Assembly: GCF_900188115.1 (NCBI RefSeq)
Contig: NZ_FZNW01000011.1
Location: 123,165 to 187,164, forward strand
Direction of reading: 5' to 3'
Length of the DNA stretch: 64,000 bases
Source of the DNA: Haloechinothrix alba
GTDB lineage: Bacteria > Actinomycetota > Actinomycetes > Mycobacteriales > Pseudonocardiaceae
Shown: piece after piece, positions 9,312 through 19,271 of the stretch
How the letters are laid out: each line of letters begins with the position of its first letter
Numbering within the stretch: position 1 is the first letter of the stretch
Position numbers and translations under genes: made by a program
The notes under the pieces: model-generated
The model's database searches: none
Told to the model about the DNA's origin: nothing
The model's input: only the letters and a program-made list of their open reading frames with translations

Positions 9312-10004
9312 TTACGCGGCGGGCGCTCCCAGATAGGGGCGCCAATCGGCGTCCCGGTCGTTGATCTGGGTCAGCAGCCGCCAGTACGGGCCGTGGGGGG
9401 GCTCCGGAACCGTGCGCAACGTCCACCCCAGCTCGGCGAGTAGCCGGTCCGCCTTGCGGTGGTTGCACTTCGAGCAGCAGGCCACGCAGTTCTGCCAGGT
9501 GTGCGCCCCTCCCCTGCTGCGCGGGACCACGTGGTCGACCGTTGTCGCCTTGCTTCCGCAGTAGGCACAGCGAAACCGGTCACGATGCATGATTCCCGCG
9601 CGCGTCAGCGGCACCTGGGCGCGGTACGGTACTCGTACGTAGTTGCCGAGCCTGATGACGGAGGGGACAGGAATCGCGGTACGTGCGGAGTGCAACACGA
9701 ACCCTGAGGGGTCATTGTGCACGATCTCCGCCTTGCCGCACACGACCAGCACGATGGCGCGTTTGAGAGGCAGCGCCGTCAGCGGTTCGAATGTGGCGTT
9801 GAGCAGGAGAACCCTGCTGCGCGCCCAGTTCGGGGGCGAACCGTCGGACTCCCGGGAGCGTGCACGCTTGTGCCCGCCCGACCTGCGTCCGCCCCGGCGA
9901 GGCTCCTGCGCACCCCGGGGCGTCGTGCCGCGCTCGCGTACCGATACGTCCCCGTTCCGGTGTGGAACGGGGTCGGTTATCGGGACCGGTTCTCGCTCCC
10001 GCAC
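9312..10004 (-). CDS. HNH endonuclease (Rv2469c-like)
   Basis: A 230-residue HNH nuclease. A basic, probably disordered N-terminus (about 60 residues) is followed by RVLLLNATFEPLTALPLKRA, the conserved actinobacterial leader, and then the HNH core: FRCAYCG zinc knuckle, TTVDHVVPRSRGG with the catalytic histidine, and the second knuckle CVACCSKCNHRKADR, spanning about residues 140-185. GTG 10004 has GGAGGT seven bases upstream. Position and sequence type match M. tuberculosis Rv2469c. It is divergent from the MscS gene. The DNA target is unknown; the family is common as a chromosomal housekeeping-type nuclease. Confidence 0.9.
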   Translation of the reverse strand: MREREPVPITDPVPHRNGDVSVRERGTTPRGAQEPRRGGRRSGGHKRARSRESDGSPPNWARSRVLLLNATFEPLTALPLKRAIVLVVCGKAEIVHNDPSGFVLHSARTAIPVPSVIRLGNYVRVPYRAQVPLTRAGIMHRDRFRCAYCGSKATTVDHVVPRSRGGAHTWQNCVACCSKCNHRKADRLLAELGWTLRTVPEPPHGPYWRLLTQINDRDADWRPYLGAPAA

Positions 10005-10135
10005 TCGACCACCTCCATCGGCGCAGTCCTAGTCGACCACACCTTGCCCCTCAATAGCACGTCGATCGAGGGTCGTGTCACGCGCATACTCATTAGCGAC
10101 CACGTTATCCGACGACGATCAAGGACGCACCGATC

Positions 10136-11101
10136 GTGAACGCATTTCTGAGCCAACCCGAGTGCGCGACGGAGACCGGTACGTGGTGCGCGAACGTCTA
10201 CCGGCTGACCGGGAACGACTGGATCGCGGCCTCGGCGGACTGGCTGGTGGCCAAGCCGCTGAAGATACTGGTCGTCCTCGTCGCCGCACTCGTACTCCGG
10301 TACCTGCTGCACAAACTGATCAACAGGGTCACCCGGCTCCCCCGGGAGAACAACGGCAGAACGCCGGCGCTGCTGCGCCCGCTGCGGGAACGCGCTCAGG
10401 GCGTGCCAAGCAACACGCTCATCGAGCGCAGGCAGCAACGCGCCAGGACCCTCGGCTCGGTCCTGAGGTCGATCACCAGCTTCGTGATCTGCGGGATCGC
10501 CGGGCTGCAGATCCTGGCCGAGCTGGGGATCAACCTCGGCCCGCTGCTCGCCTCGGCAGGCGTCGCCGGTGTCGCGCTCGGCTTCGGCGCGCAGAGCCTC
10601 GTACAGGACTTCCTGTCCGGCCTCTTCATGATGGTCGAGGACCAGTACGGGGTGGGTGACTATGTCGACGGAGGTGAGGCCGAAGGCACCGTGGAGGCCG
10701 TCGGTATGCGTGTCACCACCCTCCGCGACATCAACGGCACCGTCTGGTACGTCCGCAACGGCCAGATCATGCGGATCGGCAACTACAGCCAGAGCTTCGC
10801 CGTTGCCGTCGTCGACGTGCCCATCGCCTACAACTCCGACGTCGAGCGCGCCAGTGAGCTGCTCGGCACGGTCGCCTCGCAGGTGACGAGCGAGGATCCG
10901 GTCCGCAACGAGGTGATGGAACCACCGGAGGTGCTCGGGGTGACCGCAATGACACCGGAGAACATCCAGCTGAGGCTCACCGTGAAGGTGAAGCCGGGCA
11001 GCCAGTGGATGGTCCAGCGGGCACTGTCCGGCAAGATCAGCACAGCGCTCACCGAGGCGGGCTTCGAGCGTCCACTCCCCCGGCTGTTCGGTCCCCATTA
11101 G
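10136..11101 (+). CDS. MscS-family mechanosensitive ion channel
   Basis: A 321-residue membrane protein. A first membrane helix ([18 protein letters not shown], about residues 40-58) is followed by a charged loop, a second helix ([17 protein letters not shown]) and the pore-lining TM3 with the family Gly/Ala pattern [21 protein letters not shown] at about 140-160. The MscS beta domain follows ([39 protein letters not shown]) and then the C-terminal alpha/beta portion. It would release solutes under hypo-osmotic shock. The start is GTG 10136. It is divergent from the HNH gene, with about 130 bases for two promoters. Confidence 0.92.
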   Translation: MNAFLSQPECATETGTWCANVYRLTGNDWIAASADWLVAKPLKILVVLVAALVLRYLLHKLINRVTRLPRENNGRTPALLRPLRERAQGVPSNTLIERRQQRARTLGSVLRSITSFVICGIAGLQILAELGINLGPLLASAGVAGVALGFGAQSLVQDFLSGLFMMVEDQYGVGDYVDGGEAEGTVEAVGMRVTTLRDINGTVWYVRNGQIMRIGNYSQSFAVAVVDVPIAYNSDVERASELLGTVASQVTSEDPVRNEVMEPPEVLGVTAMTPENIQLRLTVKVKPGSQWMVQRALSGKISTALTEAGFERPLPRLFGPH

Positions 11102-11226
11102 CGAGCACCACCGCGGAGCGTCGACAGGCGCCAACGAACCCACCCCACGTGGCAGGCCCCCGCCCGCCGGGCGCCCTCTGCCCTGCCGGGTCGCACGTGG
11201 CGGCGGCGATACGTCAGGATGGTCAC

Positions 11227-11631
11227 GTGAGTACAGCACAGCCGGAGCAGCAGACCCCGCAGACTCTCTACGAGGCGATCGGTGGGGAACCGACCTTCCG
11301 CAGGATCGTCTCCCGCTTCTACCAGGAAGTAGCCGCCGACGAGGTACTCCGACCCATTTACCCGGAGGAGGATCTCGGCCCCGCCGAGGAGCGCCTGCGC
11401 CTGTTCCTCATGCAGTACTGGGGAGGACCGCAGACCTACTCCGAGCAGCGAGGCCACCCCAGACTCCGGATGCGGCACGCGCCGTTCTCCATCGGACCGG
11501 TCGAGCGGGACGCGTGGCTGCGGTGCATGCGTATCGCCGTCGACGAGGAAGGCATCGCCGAGCCGTACCGCCAACGGCTGTGGGACTACTTGGAAATGGC
11601 CGCCCACAGCATGATGAACAGCTGGGTGTGA
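11227..11631 (+). CDS. glbO: Group II truncated haemoglobin (HbO type)
   Basis: A 134-residue truncated haemoglobin. The core starts at [27 protein letters not shown], with the Phe/Tyr distal pocket residues of group II ([29 protein letters not shown]), the proximal histidine in [10 protein letters not shown], and an intact C-terminal helix with the tryptophan pocket (RDAWLRCM). The GTG start follows GGATGGTCAC. Position matches glbO (Rv2470) just upstream of the alpha-glucosidase gene in M. tuberculosis. Family roles are oxygen handling and peroxide or NO chemistry near the membrane. Confidence 0.93.
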   Translation: MSTAQPEQQTPQTLYEAIGGEPTFRRIVSRFYQEVAADEVLRPIYPEEDLGPAEERLRLFLMQYWGGPQTYSEQRGHPRLRMRHAPFSIGPVERDAWLRCMRIAVDEEGIAEPYRQRLWDYLEMAAHSMMNSWV

Positions 11632-11667
11632 CAGACCTGGCCCGTACTACCCCACCCGTGCGGCGGG

Positions 11668-13335
11668 ATGGCAGGATGGTTGCTCATGCGACGAGGGGTG
11701 AGAAGCGATTCGCCTGGCGTGGTGGAGGCGAACCGGGAGCCACGCCAGGAGGCGTTCACGGGGGCCGACCGGCATACTGCCTGGTGGCAGGACGCCGTCG
11801 TGTACGTGGTGTACGTCCGATCCTTCGCCGACTCCGACGGTGACGGGGTCGGCGACCTGGACGGAATCCGTTCGCGCCTGGGCTACCTGGAGCTGCTCGG
11901 GGTGGATGCCCTGTGGTTGACGCCGTTCTACGTCTCACCGATGGCCGACGGCGGCTACGACGTGGCCGACCCCCGTGCGGTCGATCCGGTCTTCGGAGAC
12001 CTCGACACGTTCGACTCGCTCGTGCGGGACGCCCATGCCCACGGCATGCGAGTGATCATCGACCTGGTACCCAACCACACCAGCGACCAACACGAGTGGT
12101 TCGTGCAGGCTTGCGCGGCCGGGGCAGCCGGTCCGGAGCGGGACCGATACATCTTCCGGCCGGGCGGCGGTCCCGACGGGCAGCAGCCGCCGAACAACTG
12201 GGTCAGCGCGTTCGGCGGGCCCGCGTGGAGCAAGATCAGCGACGGTTCGGCCGGTAATGCCGGCCAGTGGTACCTCCACCTGTTCGCACCCGAGCAGCCG
12301 GACCTGAACTGGAACAACAGCGAGGTTCGTGAGGACTTCGCGCGCACGATGCGCTTCTGGCTCGACCGTGGCGTGGACGGTTTCCGGATCGACGTGGCGC
12401 ACGGCATGGCCAAGCCGCCCGCTCTCGAGGACATGGACCCACGGGCGGCTGGGTCGGCTGATACCAGCGCCTACTTCGACCCGCGCTTCGACAATGACGG
12501 GGTGCACGACATCCACCGCCACATCCGGGCCGTACTCGACGAGTACCCGGGCCGGATGGCGATCGGTGAGGTCTGGACGTTCGACGAGGACCGGTTCTCC
12601 CGGTACCTCGCTCCCGACGAGCTCCACCAGGCGTTCAACTTCCTGCTGTCGCAGGCCCCGTTCGACTCCGACGCGATCCAGGAGGCGATCTACAGGTCGC
12701 TCGACGCCGCGGGCCGCGCGGGCAGCTTGCCGGCATGGACACTGGCAAGCCACGACCTGTCCCGGCAGGTCACCCGGTACGGTGGCGGTGAGGTCGGCGC
12801 TCGCCGGGCGCGGGCGATGGCCCTCGTCCAGCTCGCCCTACCGGGCGCGGTGTACCTGTACAACGGCGAGGAGCTGGGCCTGCCGGATGTGGATCTTCCT
12901 CCGGGCTCGTCGGCCGACCCGATGACGCGTACCCGCACCGACGAGCGGGGGCGTGACCGCGCGCGCGTCCCGATCCCCTGGGAAGGCACGGCACCGCCGT
13001 ACGAGTTCTCCACCGCTGAACAGGCCTGGCTGCCGATGCCTGCGGACTGGTCCGACCGCACCGTCGCGGCCCAGCTGGAGGACCCGGACTCCGTCCTGTC
13101 GCTGTACCGCTCGGCGATCGAGCTGCGGCGCACCTTGCTCGACTCCACCGACGGCACGCTCGAATGGTCGACAGCGCCCACAGGGTGTCTCGCATTCCGC
13201 AGGGCCGGCGGCCTGGTGTGCGTGCTGAATGCCAGCGGCGCGCCGGTGCCGCTGCCCGAAGGGGAGGTGCTGCTGGCCAGTACCACGGTCACCGACGGCA
13301 CGCTGCCGACCGACGCCGCGGCGTGGATCCGGTAA
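11668..13335 (+). CDS. aglA: GH13 alpha-glucosidase
   Basis: A glycoside hydrolase of family 13 (555 residues), splitting alpha-1,4 or alpha-1,6-linked glucosides. The TIM-barrel motifs are present in order: DLVPNHTSDQH, DGFRIDVAHG with the nucleophilic aspartate, AIGEVWT with the acid/base glutamate, and LASHDLSR in place of the usual NHD. A C-terminal beta domain ends the protein. It corresponds to Rv2471 in position. The start is uncertain: ATG 11668, ATG 11686 and a GTG further in are all possible, as the first 30 residues are not conserved in character. The gene is convergent with the Rv2474c-like gene. Confidence 0.9.
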   Translation: MAGWLLMRRGVRSDSPGVVEANREPRQEAFTGADRHTAWWQDAVVYVVYVRSFADSDGDGVGDLDGIRSRLGYLELLGVDALWLTPFYVSPMADGGYDVADPRAVDPVFGDLDTFDSLVRDAHAHGMRVIIDLVPNHTSDQHEWFVQACAAGAAGPERDRYIFRPGGGPDGQQPPNNWVSAFGGPAWSKISDGSAGNAGQWYLHLFAPEQPDLNWNNSEVREDFARTMRFWLDRGVDGFRIDVAHGMAKPPALEDMDPRAAGSADTSAYFDPRFDNDGVHDIHRHIRAVLDEYPGRMAIGEVWTFDEDRFSRYLAPDELHQAFNFLLSQAPFDSDAIQEAIYRSLDAAGRAGSLPAWTLASHDLSRQVTRYGGGEVGARRARAMALVQLALPGAVYLYNGEELGLPDVDLPPGSSADPMTRTRTDERGRDRARVPIPWEGTAPPYEFSTAEQAWLPMPADWSDRTVAAQLEDPDSVLSLYRSAIELRRTLLDSTDGTLEWSTAPTGCLAFRRAGGLVCVLNASGAPVPLPEGEVLLASTTVTDGTLPTDAAAWIR

Positions 13336-13374
13336 GGCCCGACTACGCCCCCGGCGGCCGCGTCGGGAGGACCC

Positions 13375-14004
13375 TCAGAACACCAGCGGAAGCAGGCTAC
13401 GGCGCTGGCGCAGCACGGCGCCGTAGCGGGCGTCGAGGCGCAACCACCCGCTGTTGGCGCTGACCCGCACCCGATCGTCCGCGGAGCCGGTGAAGCCCAT
13501 GCCGGCCAGCGCGAACAGGCACCGCAGGGAGATCTTGAGCTCGGTGTCCTCGTCGCTGACGGTGAGAACCTCCTGATCGAGCAGCGACGTGGGCGGCGTG
13601 CCCTTCGGGCCGAGGTTCTCCCTTGCCACAGCGAGACCGCGATCTGTGACGTCGGTGACGACGTGCACCGGCAGTTCTTCCACGAATCGGAAACCCGCCC
13701 CGCCGGGGAGCTCGGAGCGCCACATCAGGTCCTGGGGACGGCCCGGATTCATCAGCTCGCCACCGGCCACCGACAGTGCCGCGAGCAGCTCGTTGCCGGA
13801 TACGGTGAGATCGCGCGGATCGACCTCGCCGACGACGCTGCGCGTGGCGAGCACGTCGAACGGCGTTTTCGCCCACGCGTCGACGATGCCGTCGCCACGC
13901 GCGCGCAGGCGCACGACGGCCTGGGCGTCGAGGCGGACAAGCCGTGCGACGAACGTGCCCAGGCTCTCCCGCTCACCGACGTCGGGAACTTGTAACTTCG
14001 TCAC
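13375..14004 (-). CDS. Conserved actinobacterial protein (Rv2474c-like)
   Basis: A 209-residue cytoplasmic protein of unknown function with no membrane or export signal. It begins with TKLQVPDVGERESLGTFVARLVRLDAQAVVRLR and has a central GELMNPGRPQDLMWRSELP stretch and a conserved C-terminus LRLDARYGAVLRQRRSLLP. It matches M. tuberculosis Rv2474c by position (directly downstream of gdh on the same strand) and general sequence. The GTG start at 14004 is inferred from the first conserved residues; longer frames run into the inverted-repeat cluster upstream. Confidence 0.75.
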   Translation of the reverse strand: MTKLQVPDVGERESLGTFVARLVRLDAQAVVRLRARGDGIVDAWAKTPFDVLATRSVVGEVDPRDLTVSGNELLAALSVAGGELMNPGRPQDLMWRSELPGGAGFRFVEELPVHVVTDVTDRGLAVARENLGPKGTPPTSLLDQEVLTVSDEDTELKISLRCLFALAGMGFTGSADDRVRVSANSGWLRLDARYGAVLRQRRSLLPLVF

Positions 14005-14027
14005 GTCAACAACCGTACGCGGAGGCG

Positions 14028-14105
14028 TGTCGGGCAATCGGACACCCCGTGTCGGGCGCTCGGACACGATCGCTGCCCGACACGGGGTGCCGAGTGGCCC
14101 GACAC
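14028..14105. repeat. Cluster of GTGTCGGGC...TCGGACAC palindromes
   Basis: Three related 19-base units occur in a row: GTGTCGGGCAATCGGACAC at 14028-14046, GTGTCGGGCGCTCGGACAC at 14049-14067, and an inverted, slightly diverged copy at 14087-14105. Within them, 14043-14057 and 14075-14089 form a perfect 15-base-pair stem with a 17-base loop. The cluster fills the gap between the gdh stop and the start of the Rv2474c-like gene. It may end gdh transcription or be an extragenic palindromic element or binding-site cluster. Confidence 0.8.
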
Positions 14106-14111
14106 GGTGGG

Positions 14112-17100
14112 CTATCCCGCCATACTGCGCATCTGGCGCGCGGCGACAGACAGTGTGGCCAGGTCGAGCCTGCCGGAGCGGTTGATCTCGTCGAGCGCCA
14201 CACGTGCCCGGGACAGCCGGGAAGCGTTCACCGTCTCCCACTGCTCGATCTTGTCGTCGACAGGGTCGCCCGGGTTGCTGCTGCGCAGCGCGTCCAGCGT
14301 GATGGCCCTCAGCGAGAAGTAGATGTCGTCACGCAGCGCCAGCCGGGCGAGCGCGTGCCACCGGTTGCCCCGCTCCAGCTCGCTCACCGAGGTGAGCAAC
14401 GAGTCGACGTTGAGATGGTGGGACAACGCGTAGTAGAGCTCCGCCGTCTCCTCCGGAGCCTGCTCCCCGCTGATGTCGATGTCCTGCTCGGCGAGCTCGG
14501 CCACCTCCGTGACGTCGAGCAGGCCGTAGGCATGCAGCAGCAGCGACACCCGCTCGGCGACGTCGCCGGGGACACCCCACTCGTCCAGCTGCTCGCGTTC
14601 GGCCCGCAACGACTCCGCATGGCTGCCCCGCAGGAAACCGGGCACCTTGGGGGCCAGCCGCGCGACCGTCCCGGCGAAACGGTTGATCTCGGAGCCGACC
14701 GCGAGCGGTTGCGGGCGGTTGGTCAACCACCAACGGGAGGCTCGATCGAGCAGCCGCCGCGTCTCCAGCACGAGCCTGTCGGTCACGTCACTGGCCACCA
14801 CGTTGTCCAGCTCGTCGATGCGCTGCCACAGCTGCGGCAGCTCGTACACGGCGGTCACAACGGCGAAGGCACGTACGGCATCGGTAGCGCTCGCGTGTGT
14901 CTCCTCGTTCAACCGGAACGCGTAGCTCAACCCCGCACCGTCGACGACCTCGTTGACGATCAGCGTCGTCACGATTTCCCTGTCCAGCGGGTGCGTGTAG
15001 ATCGCATCGCCGAAGCGGGCGCGGAGGGCCTCCGGGAAGTAACCCGGCAGCCTGCGCGCGAACACCTCCTGGTCCGGGAGCTCACTGGCCAGCAGCTCGT
15101 CCTCGAGATTGAGCTTGACGTGCGCGAGCAGGCTCGCCAGCTCCGGCGCGGTCAGTCCCCACCCGGCCTTGTCCAGCTCCTTGAACTCCTCGTTGCTCGG
15201 CAGGGCCTCGAGCTCCCTGTCCAGCCCTGCGTGCGACTCGAGGTAGCTGACCTGCCGCTGGTGCACCGAGACCATGGGCGCTGCGTGCTGCCTGCTGATA
15301 CCCAGCACCTTGTTCTGCCGGTAGTTGTTGGCCAGTACCAGTGCCGTGACGTCGTCGGTCATCAACTCCAGCAACGCGTTACGGTCCGCGCGCGCCAGCT
15401 GCCCGGATGCGATGAGCCGTTCCAGCAGGATCTTGAAGTTCACCTCGTGGTCGGAGCAGTCCACGCCGCCCGAGTTGTCCACCGCATCCGTATTGATCTT
15501 GCCGCCTGCCCGGGCGAACTCGATCCGGCCACGCTGGGTCAACCCGAGGTTGCCGCCCTCGCCGACCACCCGCACGCGCAGCTGCTCGCCGTCCACCCGC
15601 ACGGCGTCGTTGGTCTTGTCATCGGCATCCGCATGGGACTCGTGGGAGGACTTCACGTACGTGCCGATGCCGCCGTTCCACAGCAGGTCGACAGGGGCGA
15701 GCAGGATGGCCCTGATCAGCTCGGTCGGCGCCAGCCGCCGCACGTCGTCCTCCAGGCCGAGTGCCGCGCGCATCCGGGGCGTGACCTCGATCGACTTCGC
15801 GCTGCGGCTGAACACCCCACCTCCCTCGCTGATCAACGAGCGATCGTAGTCGTCCCAGGTGGAACGTGGCATGTCGAACAACCGCCTGCGCTCGGCGAAC
15901 GAGTTCGCCGGGTCCGGGTCGGGGTCGACGAAGATGTGCATGTGGTTGAACGCGGCCACCAGCCTGATGTGCTCGGACAGCAACATACCGTTGCCGAAGA
16001 CGTCACCGCCCATGTCGCCGACTCCGACGACGGTGAAGTCCTGCGCCTGGGTGTTCACACCGAGCTCGCGGAAGTGCCGCTTCACCGATTCCCACGCACC
16101 CTTGGCGGTGATTCCCATGGCCTTGTGGTCGTAACCGGCCGAACCGCCCGACGCGAAGGCGTCACCCAGCCAGAAGCCGTAGTCGGCCGAGACCTCGTTC
16201 GCGATGTCCGAGAAGGTCGCTGTGCCCTTGTCGGCGGCGACCACGAGGTAGTTGTCGTCACCGTCATAGCGCACGACTCCGGCGGGCGGGACGTTCCGTC
16301 CCTCGACGAGGTTGTCGGTCAGGTCCAGCAGGCCGGAGATGAACATGCGGTAGCAGGCCACTCCTTCGGCGTGGTAAGCCTCGCGGTCGCTCGCCCGGTC
16401 CCCGCTCGACGCGGGCGGACGCTTGACGATGAAGCCACCCTTGGCGCCGACCGGCACGATCACGGCGTTCTTGACCGCCTGGGCCTTGGCGAGGCCAAGG
16501 ACCTCGGTACGGAAGTCCTCCCTGCGGTCCGACCAGCGCAGGCCACCGCGCGCGACCGGCCCGAACCTCAGGTGCACACCTTCCATCCGCGGTGAGTACA
16601 CGTAGATCTCGAACTGCGGCCGCGGCTCCGGCAGGTCGGGAATCACCTGGGGGTCGAGCTTGAACGACACGTACGGCCGGGGCGTGCCGTCGGCCTCCGT
16701 GACGAAGTAGTTCGTGCGCAACGTCGCAGTGATCACCGTGAGGAGGCGGCGCAGGATGCGGTCCTCGTCCAGGCTGGACACGGCATCGATGCGGCCGGCG
16801 ATCTCCGCGCGACAGGCCTCGACGGCCCCGGTACGCCGTTCTTCGTCGACGCCGAGCGCGAACTTGGCCTCGAACAGGTTCACCAGCTCCGTGGCGATCA
16901 CGCTGTTGGCCAGCAACGCGTCCTCGATGTAAGCCTGCGAGTAGGGCGTACCCGCCTGCCGCAGGTACCGCGAGTAGGCACGCAGTACGGCCACCTGCCG
17001 CCAGGTCAACCCGGACCGCAGTACCAGCCCGGTGAACCCGTCCACCTCGGCCCGCCCGTGCCACATGGCGGAGAAGGCCTCCTGGAACCGTTCCCGCAGA

Positions 17101-19082
17101 CCGCCCAGCCCGGGCTCGGCGAGTACCGCGTCGAACACGTCGCGATCGATCCGCAGGCCGAAGTCGTAGATCCAGAACCGGCTCCCCCCGTCGCCGTGGA
17201 TCTCGTAGGGTCGCTGGTCGACGACCTCCACGCCCATACGCTGCAACATCGGGAGGAGGCTGGACAGCGTCACGCCTTCATCCAGCAGGTATATCTTGAA
17301 CCGGCTCTCCCCGCGGACGGCTCCGTGCGGAACGTAGAAGCGCATCGTGACGTCGTGGTCGGCGGACAGGCCCTCGAGCGTACGCAGGTCGGCCAGGCCG
17401 TCGGCCGCGTCGAAGTCCTCCTTGTACGCCTCGGGTAACCGGGCGGCGAAACGCTGCCCGAGCTCGCTGGCCGTCTCCTCGGCGTGTGGCTGGCCGTGGT
17501 AACCCTGATCACGCCGCTCCTGAAGGATCGCCTCGACCAGATGATCCTCCCAGCTGCGCACCGCCTCGTTGAGCTGTTCCTGGATCCGCAGCGAGTCCGG
17601 TTCGGCCTCGTCCGCGCTGTCGGTGTAGACCGTGAAGTGCACCTGCGCGAGCATCGCCTCCCCGAGCCGGGTCGCGAACTCCACCTTGGTGCCGCCCAGC
17701 TGCCGCAGCAACACCTCCTGCATGGCCTGACGCGAGCGCGTCGAGTAACGGTCCCGTGGCACGAACACCAGGCAGGAGTAGAAGCGGCCGTAGGGATCCT
17801 TACGCAGGAACAGGCGCAGCCTGCGGCGGTCCGCCAGCGTGATCGCGCCGGTGGCCATCGTGTACAGCGAGTCGATGTCGGTGGAGAACAGCTCGGCGCG
17901 CGGCCATTCCTGCAGGACCTCGAGCATGCGCTGCCCCGAGTGCGACTCCAGCGGGAACCCGGCCCTGTGGATGACCTCCCGGACCATGCGCGCGATGACG
18001 GGGATGTCCAGCACGTCGGCGTGCAGCGCAGAGGTGGTGAACATGCCGAGGAAGCGATGTTCCCCGTCGACGTTTCCATCGGAGTCGAACGTCTTGACAC
18101 CGATGTAGTACGGATGCACAGGCCGGTGCACAGTGGACGGAGCACTGGCCGAGGTCAGCACGAGCAACGTGGGCGCGAGCGCGGTCTCGGCCATGTCCGG
18201 TCCCGCCGTCAGGCTGCGCGCGGCGATGCTGTCCTGGCGCAGGACGCCGAGCCCGCTGGCGAGCACGGCGCGCAGTGCGGGCTCGCCCCGCTCCGAGTCG
18301 GGGTCCGGGACGACCTCGTACCTGCGATACCCGAGGAAGGTGAAGTGGCCGTCGACCAGCCACCGCAGCAACTCCGAGCCGTCGGAAACCTCGACCTCGG
18401 GCAGCGGCGGGGGACTCGTCTCCAGCTCCTGGGCGAGGCTGCGAGCCGTCTCCGCCATGCGCTCGGTGTCCTCGACGACCTCGCGCACATCGTTGATCAC
18501 CGAATCCAGGCGGCCTTCGAGCTCGCTCGCCCGCGATGCGTCGCCGATACGGTCGAGCTCGATGCACATCCAGGACTCGGCCTGGGTGCCCTCCGGAGGT
18601 GCATCAGCGTCCGCGCGGGGCAGCACCTCGGTGAGTGTGCCGGTGACGTCGCGGGACACCACGACGATGGGGTGGACGATCCGTTGCACCTCCACCCCGC
18701 TGCGGGCGAGCTCGGCGGCGACCGAGTCGACCAGGTAGGGCATGTCGTCCGTGACGATCTGTACCACGGTGGCCTCGCTCGACCAGTCGTCCTCGTCCGG
18801 GTCCGGGTTGAGGATCTGGATCACCGGACGCCCCTGCACGCGCTGATCGGCCAGCCGCAGGTGCGCACGCACCGCCCCCACCAGATCGGCCGGTTCGTCC
18901 CCGCCGATGTCCTCGGCGGGGACGTGCCGGTAGTACAGCCGGACGAGATCGGCGATGTCCGGCGCCAGCCCCGCTGCCGCCTCGATGAGGTCGTCTCGTT
19001 GCCGCTCCGGGTTGATCTCTCGCGTGACGCCGTCGTCGGTCGAGCGCGATCGCGACCGGTCCGATACTCGCGCCGTACTCAT
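14112..19082 (-). CDS. gdh: NAD-specific glutamate dehydrogenase, large (180 kDa) type
   Basis: A 1,656-residue L-180 type NAD-glutamate dehydrogenase, deaminating glutamate to 2-oxoglutarate and ammonia. The long N-terminal regulatory half contains ACT-like and intermediate modules (for example MPYLVDSVAAELARSGVEV near residue 110). The catalytic half has RPQFEIYVYSPRMEGVHLR, GPVARGGLRWSDRREDFRTE, VGAKGGFIVKRPP with the active-site lysine, VVGVGDMGGDVFGNGML for NAD binding and NGGIGTYVK. Length and order equal Rv2476c. ATG 19082 is preceded by GGAGTT; an ATG three codons earlier is weaker. No frameshift is apparent over 5 kb. Confidence 0.97.
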   Translation of the reverse strand: MSTARVSDRSRSRSTDDGVTREINPERQRDDLIEAAAGLAPDIADLVRLYYRHVPAEDIGGDEPADLVGAVRAHLRLADQRVQGRPVIQILNPDPDEDDWSSEATVVQIVTDDMPYLVDSVAAELARSGVEVQRIVHPIVVVSRDVTGTLTEVLPRADADAPPEGTQAESWMCIELDRIGDASRASELEGRLDSVINDVREVVEDTERMAETARSLAQELETSPPPLPEVEVSDGSELLRWLVDGHFTFLGYRRYEVVPDPDSERGEPALRAVLASGLGVLRQDSIAARSLTAGPDMAETALAPTLLVLTSASAPSTVHRPVHPYYIGVKTFDSDGNVDGEHRFLGMFTTSALHADVLDIPVIARMVREVIHRAGFPLESHSGQRMLEVLQEWPRAELFSTDIDSLYTMATGAITLADRRRLRLFLRKDPYGRFYSCLVFVPRDRYSTRSRQAMQEVLLRQLGGTKVEFATRLGEAMLAQVHFTVYTDSADEAEPDSLRIQEQLNEAVRSWEDHLVEAILQERRDQGYHGQPHAEETASELGQRFAARLPEAYKEDFDAADGLADLRTLEGLSADHDVTMRFYVPHGAVRGESRFKIYLLDEGVTLSSLLPMLQRMGVEVVDQRPYEIHGDGGSRFWIYDFGLRIDRDVFDAVLAEPGLGGLRERFQEAFSAMWHGRAEVDGFTGLVLRSGLTWRQVAVLRAYSRYLRQAGTPYSQAYIEDALLANSVIATELVNLFEAKFALGVDEERRTGAVEACRAEIAGRIDAVSSLDEDRILRRLLTVITATLRTNYFVTEADGTPRPYVSFKLDPQVIPDLPEPRPQFEIYVYSPRMEGVHLRFGPVARGGLRWSDRREDFRTEVLGLAKAQAVKNAVIVPVGAKGGFIVKRPPASSGDRASDREAYHAEGVACYRMFISGLLDLTDNLVEGRNVPPAGVVRYDGDDNYLVVAADKGTATFSDIANEVSADYGFWLGDAFASGGSAGYDHKAMGITAKGAWESVKRHFRELGVNTQAQDFTVVGVGDMGGDVFGNGMLLSEHIRLVAAFNHMHIFVDPDPDPANSFAERRRLFDMPRSTWDDYDRSLISEGGGVFSRSAKSIEVTPRMRAALGLEDDVRRLAPTELIRAILLAPVDLLWNGGIGTYVKSSHESHADADDKTNDAVRVDGEQLRVRVVGEGGNLGLTQRGRIEFARAGGKINTDAVDNSGGVDCSDHEVNFKILLERLIASGQLARADRNALLELMTDDVTALVLANNYRQNKVLGISRQHAAPMVSVHQRQVSYLESHAGLDRELEALPSNEEFKELDKAGWGLTAPELASLLAHVKLNLEDELLASELPDQEVFARRLPGYFPEALRARFGDAIYTHPLDREIVTTLIVNEVVDGAGLSYAFRLNEETHASATDAVRAFAVVTAVYELPQLWQRIDELDNVVASDVTDRLVLETRRLLDRASRWWLTNRPQPLAVGSEINRFAGTVARLAPKVPGFLRGSHAESLRAEREQLDEWGVPGDVAERVSLLLHAYGLLDVTEVAELAEQDIDISGEQAPEETAELYYALSHHLNVDSLLTSVSELERGNRWHALARLALRDDIYFSLRAITLDALRSSNPGDPVDDKIEQWETVNASRLSRARVALDEINRSGRLDLATLSVAARQMRSMAG

Positions 19083-19271
19083 ACCAGGCAACTCCCCGTT
19101 TCCCTCGACACGGATGCGATGTGCGTCACATCCATGGTCACCCTAGCTGGCGGCGGGCTCCACCGAGCATGCCGGTAACGGTGACGCGGCGCGCAGCCGC
19201 CGCCCTCGTGCGGCGTGTGACCAGCCATCCGCACGATCGACGCCGAGGGCAACGCGGACGACCGCGCGCAC

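Noticed and set aside
9210..9443. Small plus-strand frame through the 12-bp repeat (MARVNRDAGAGAP...)
   Set aside because: It runs antisense into the conserved end of the HNH nuclease gene and has no ribosome site or domain.
13944..16595. 883-codon plus-strand frame opposite gdh, and other long frames opposite gdh and ettA
   Set aside because: Composition is typical of antisense frames and the minus strand encodes intact enzymes.
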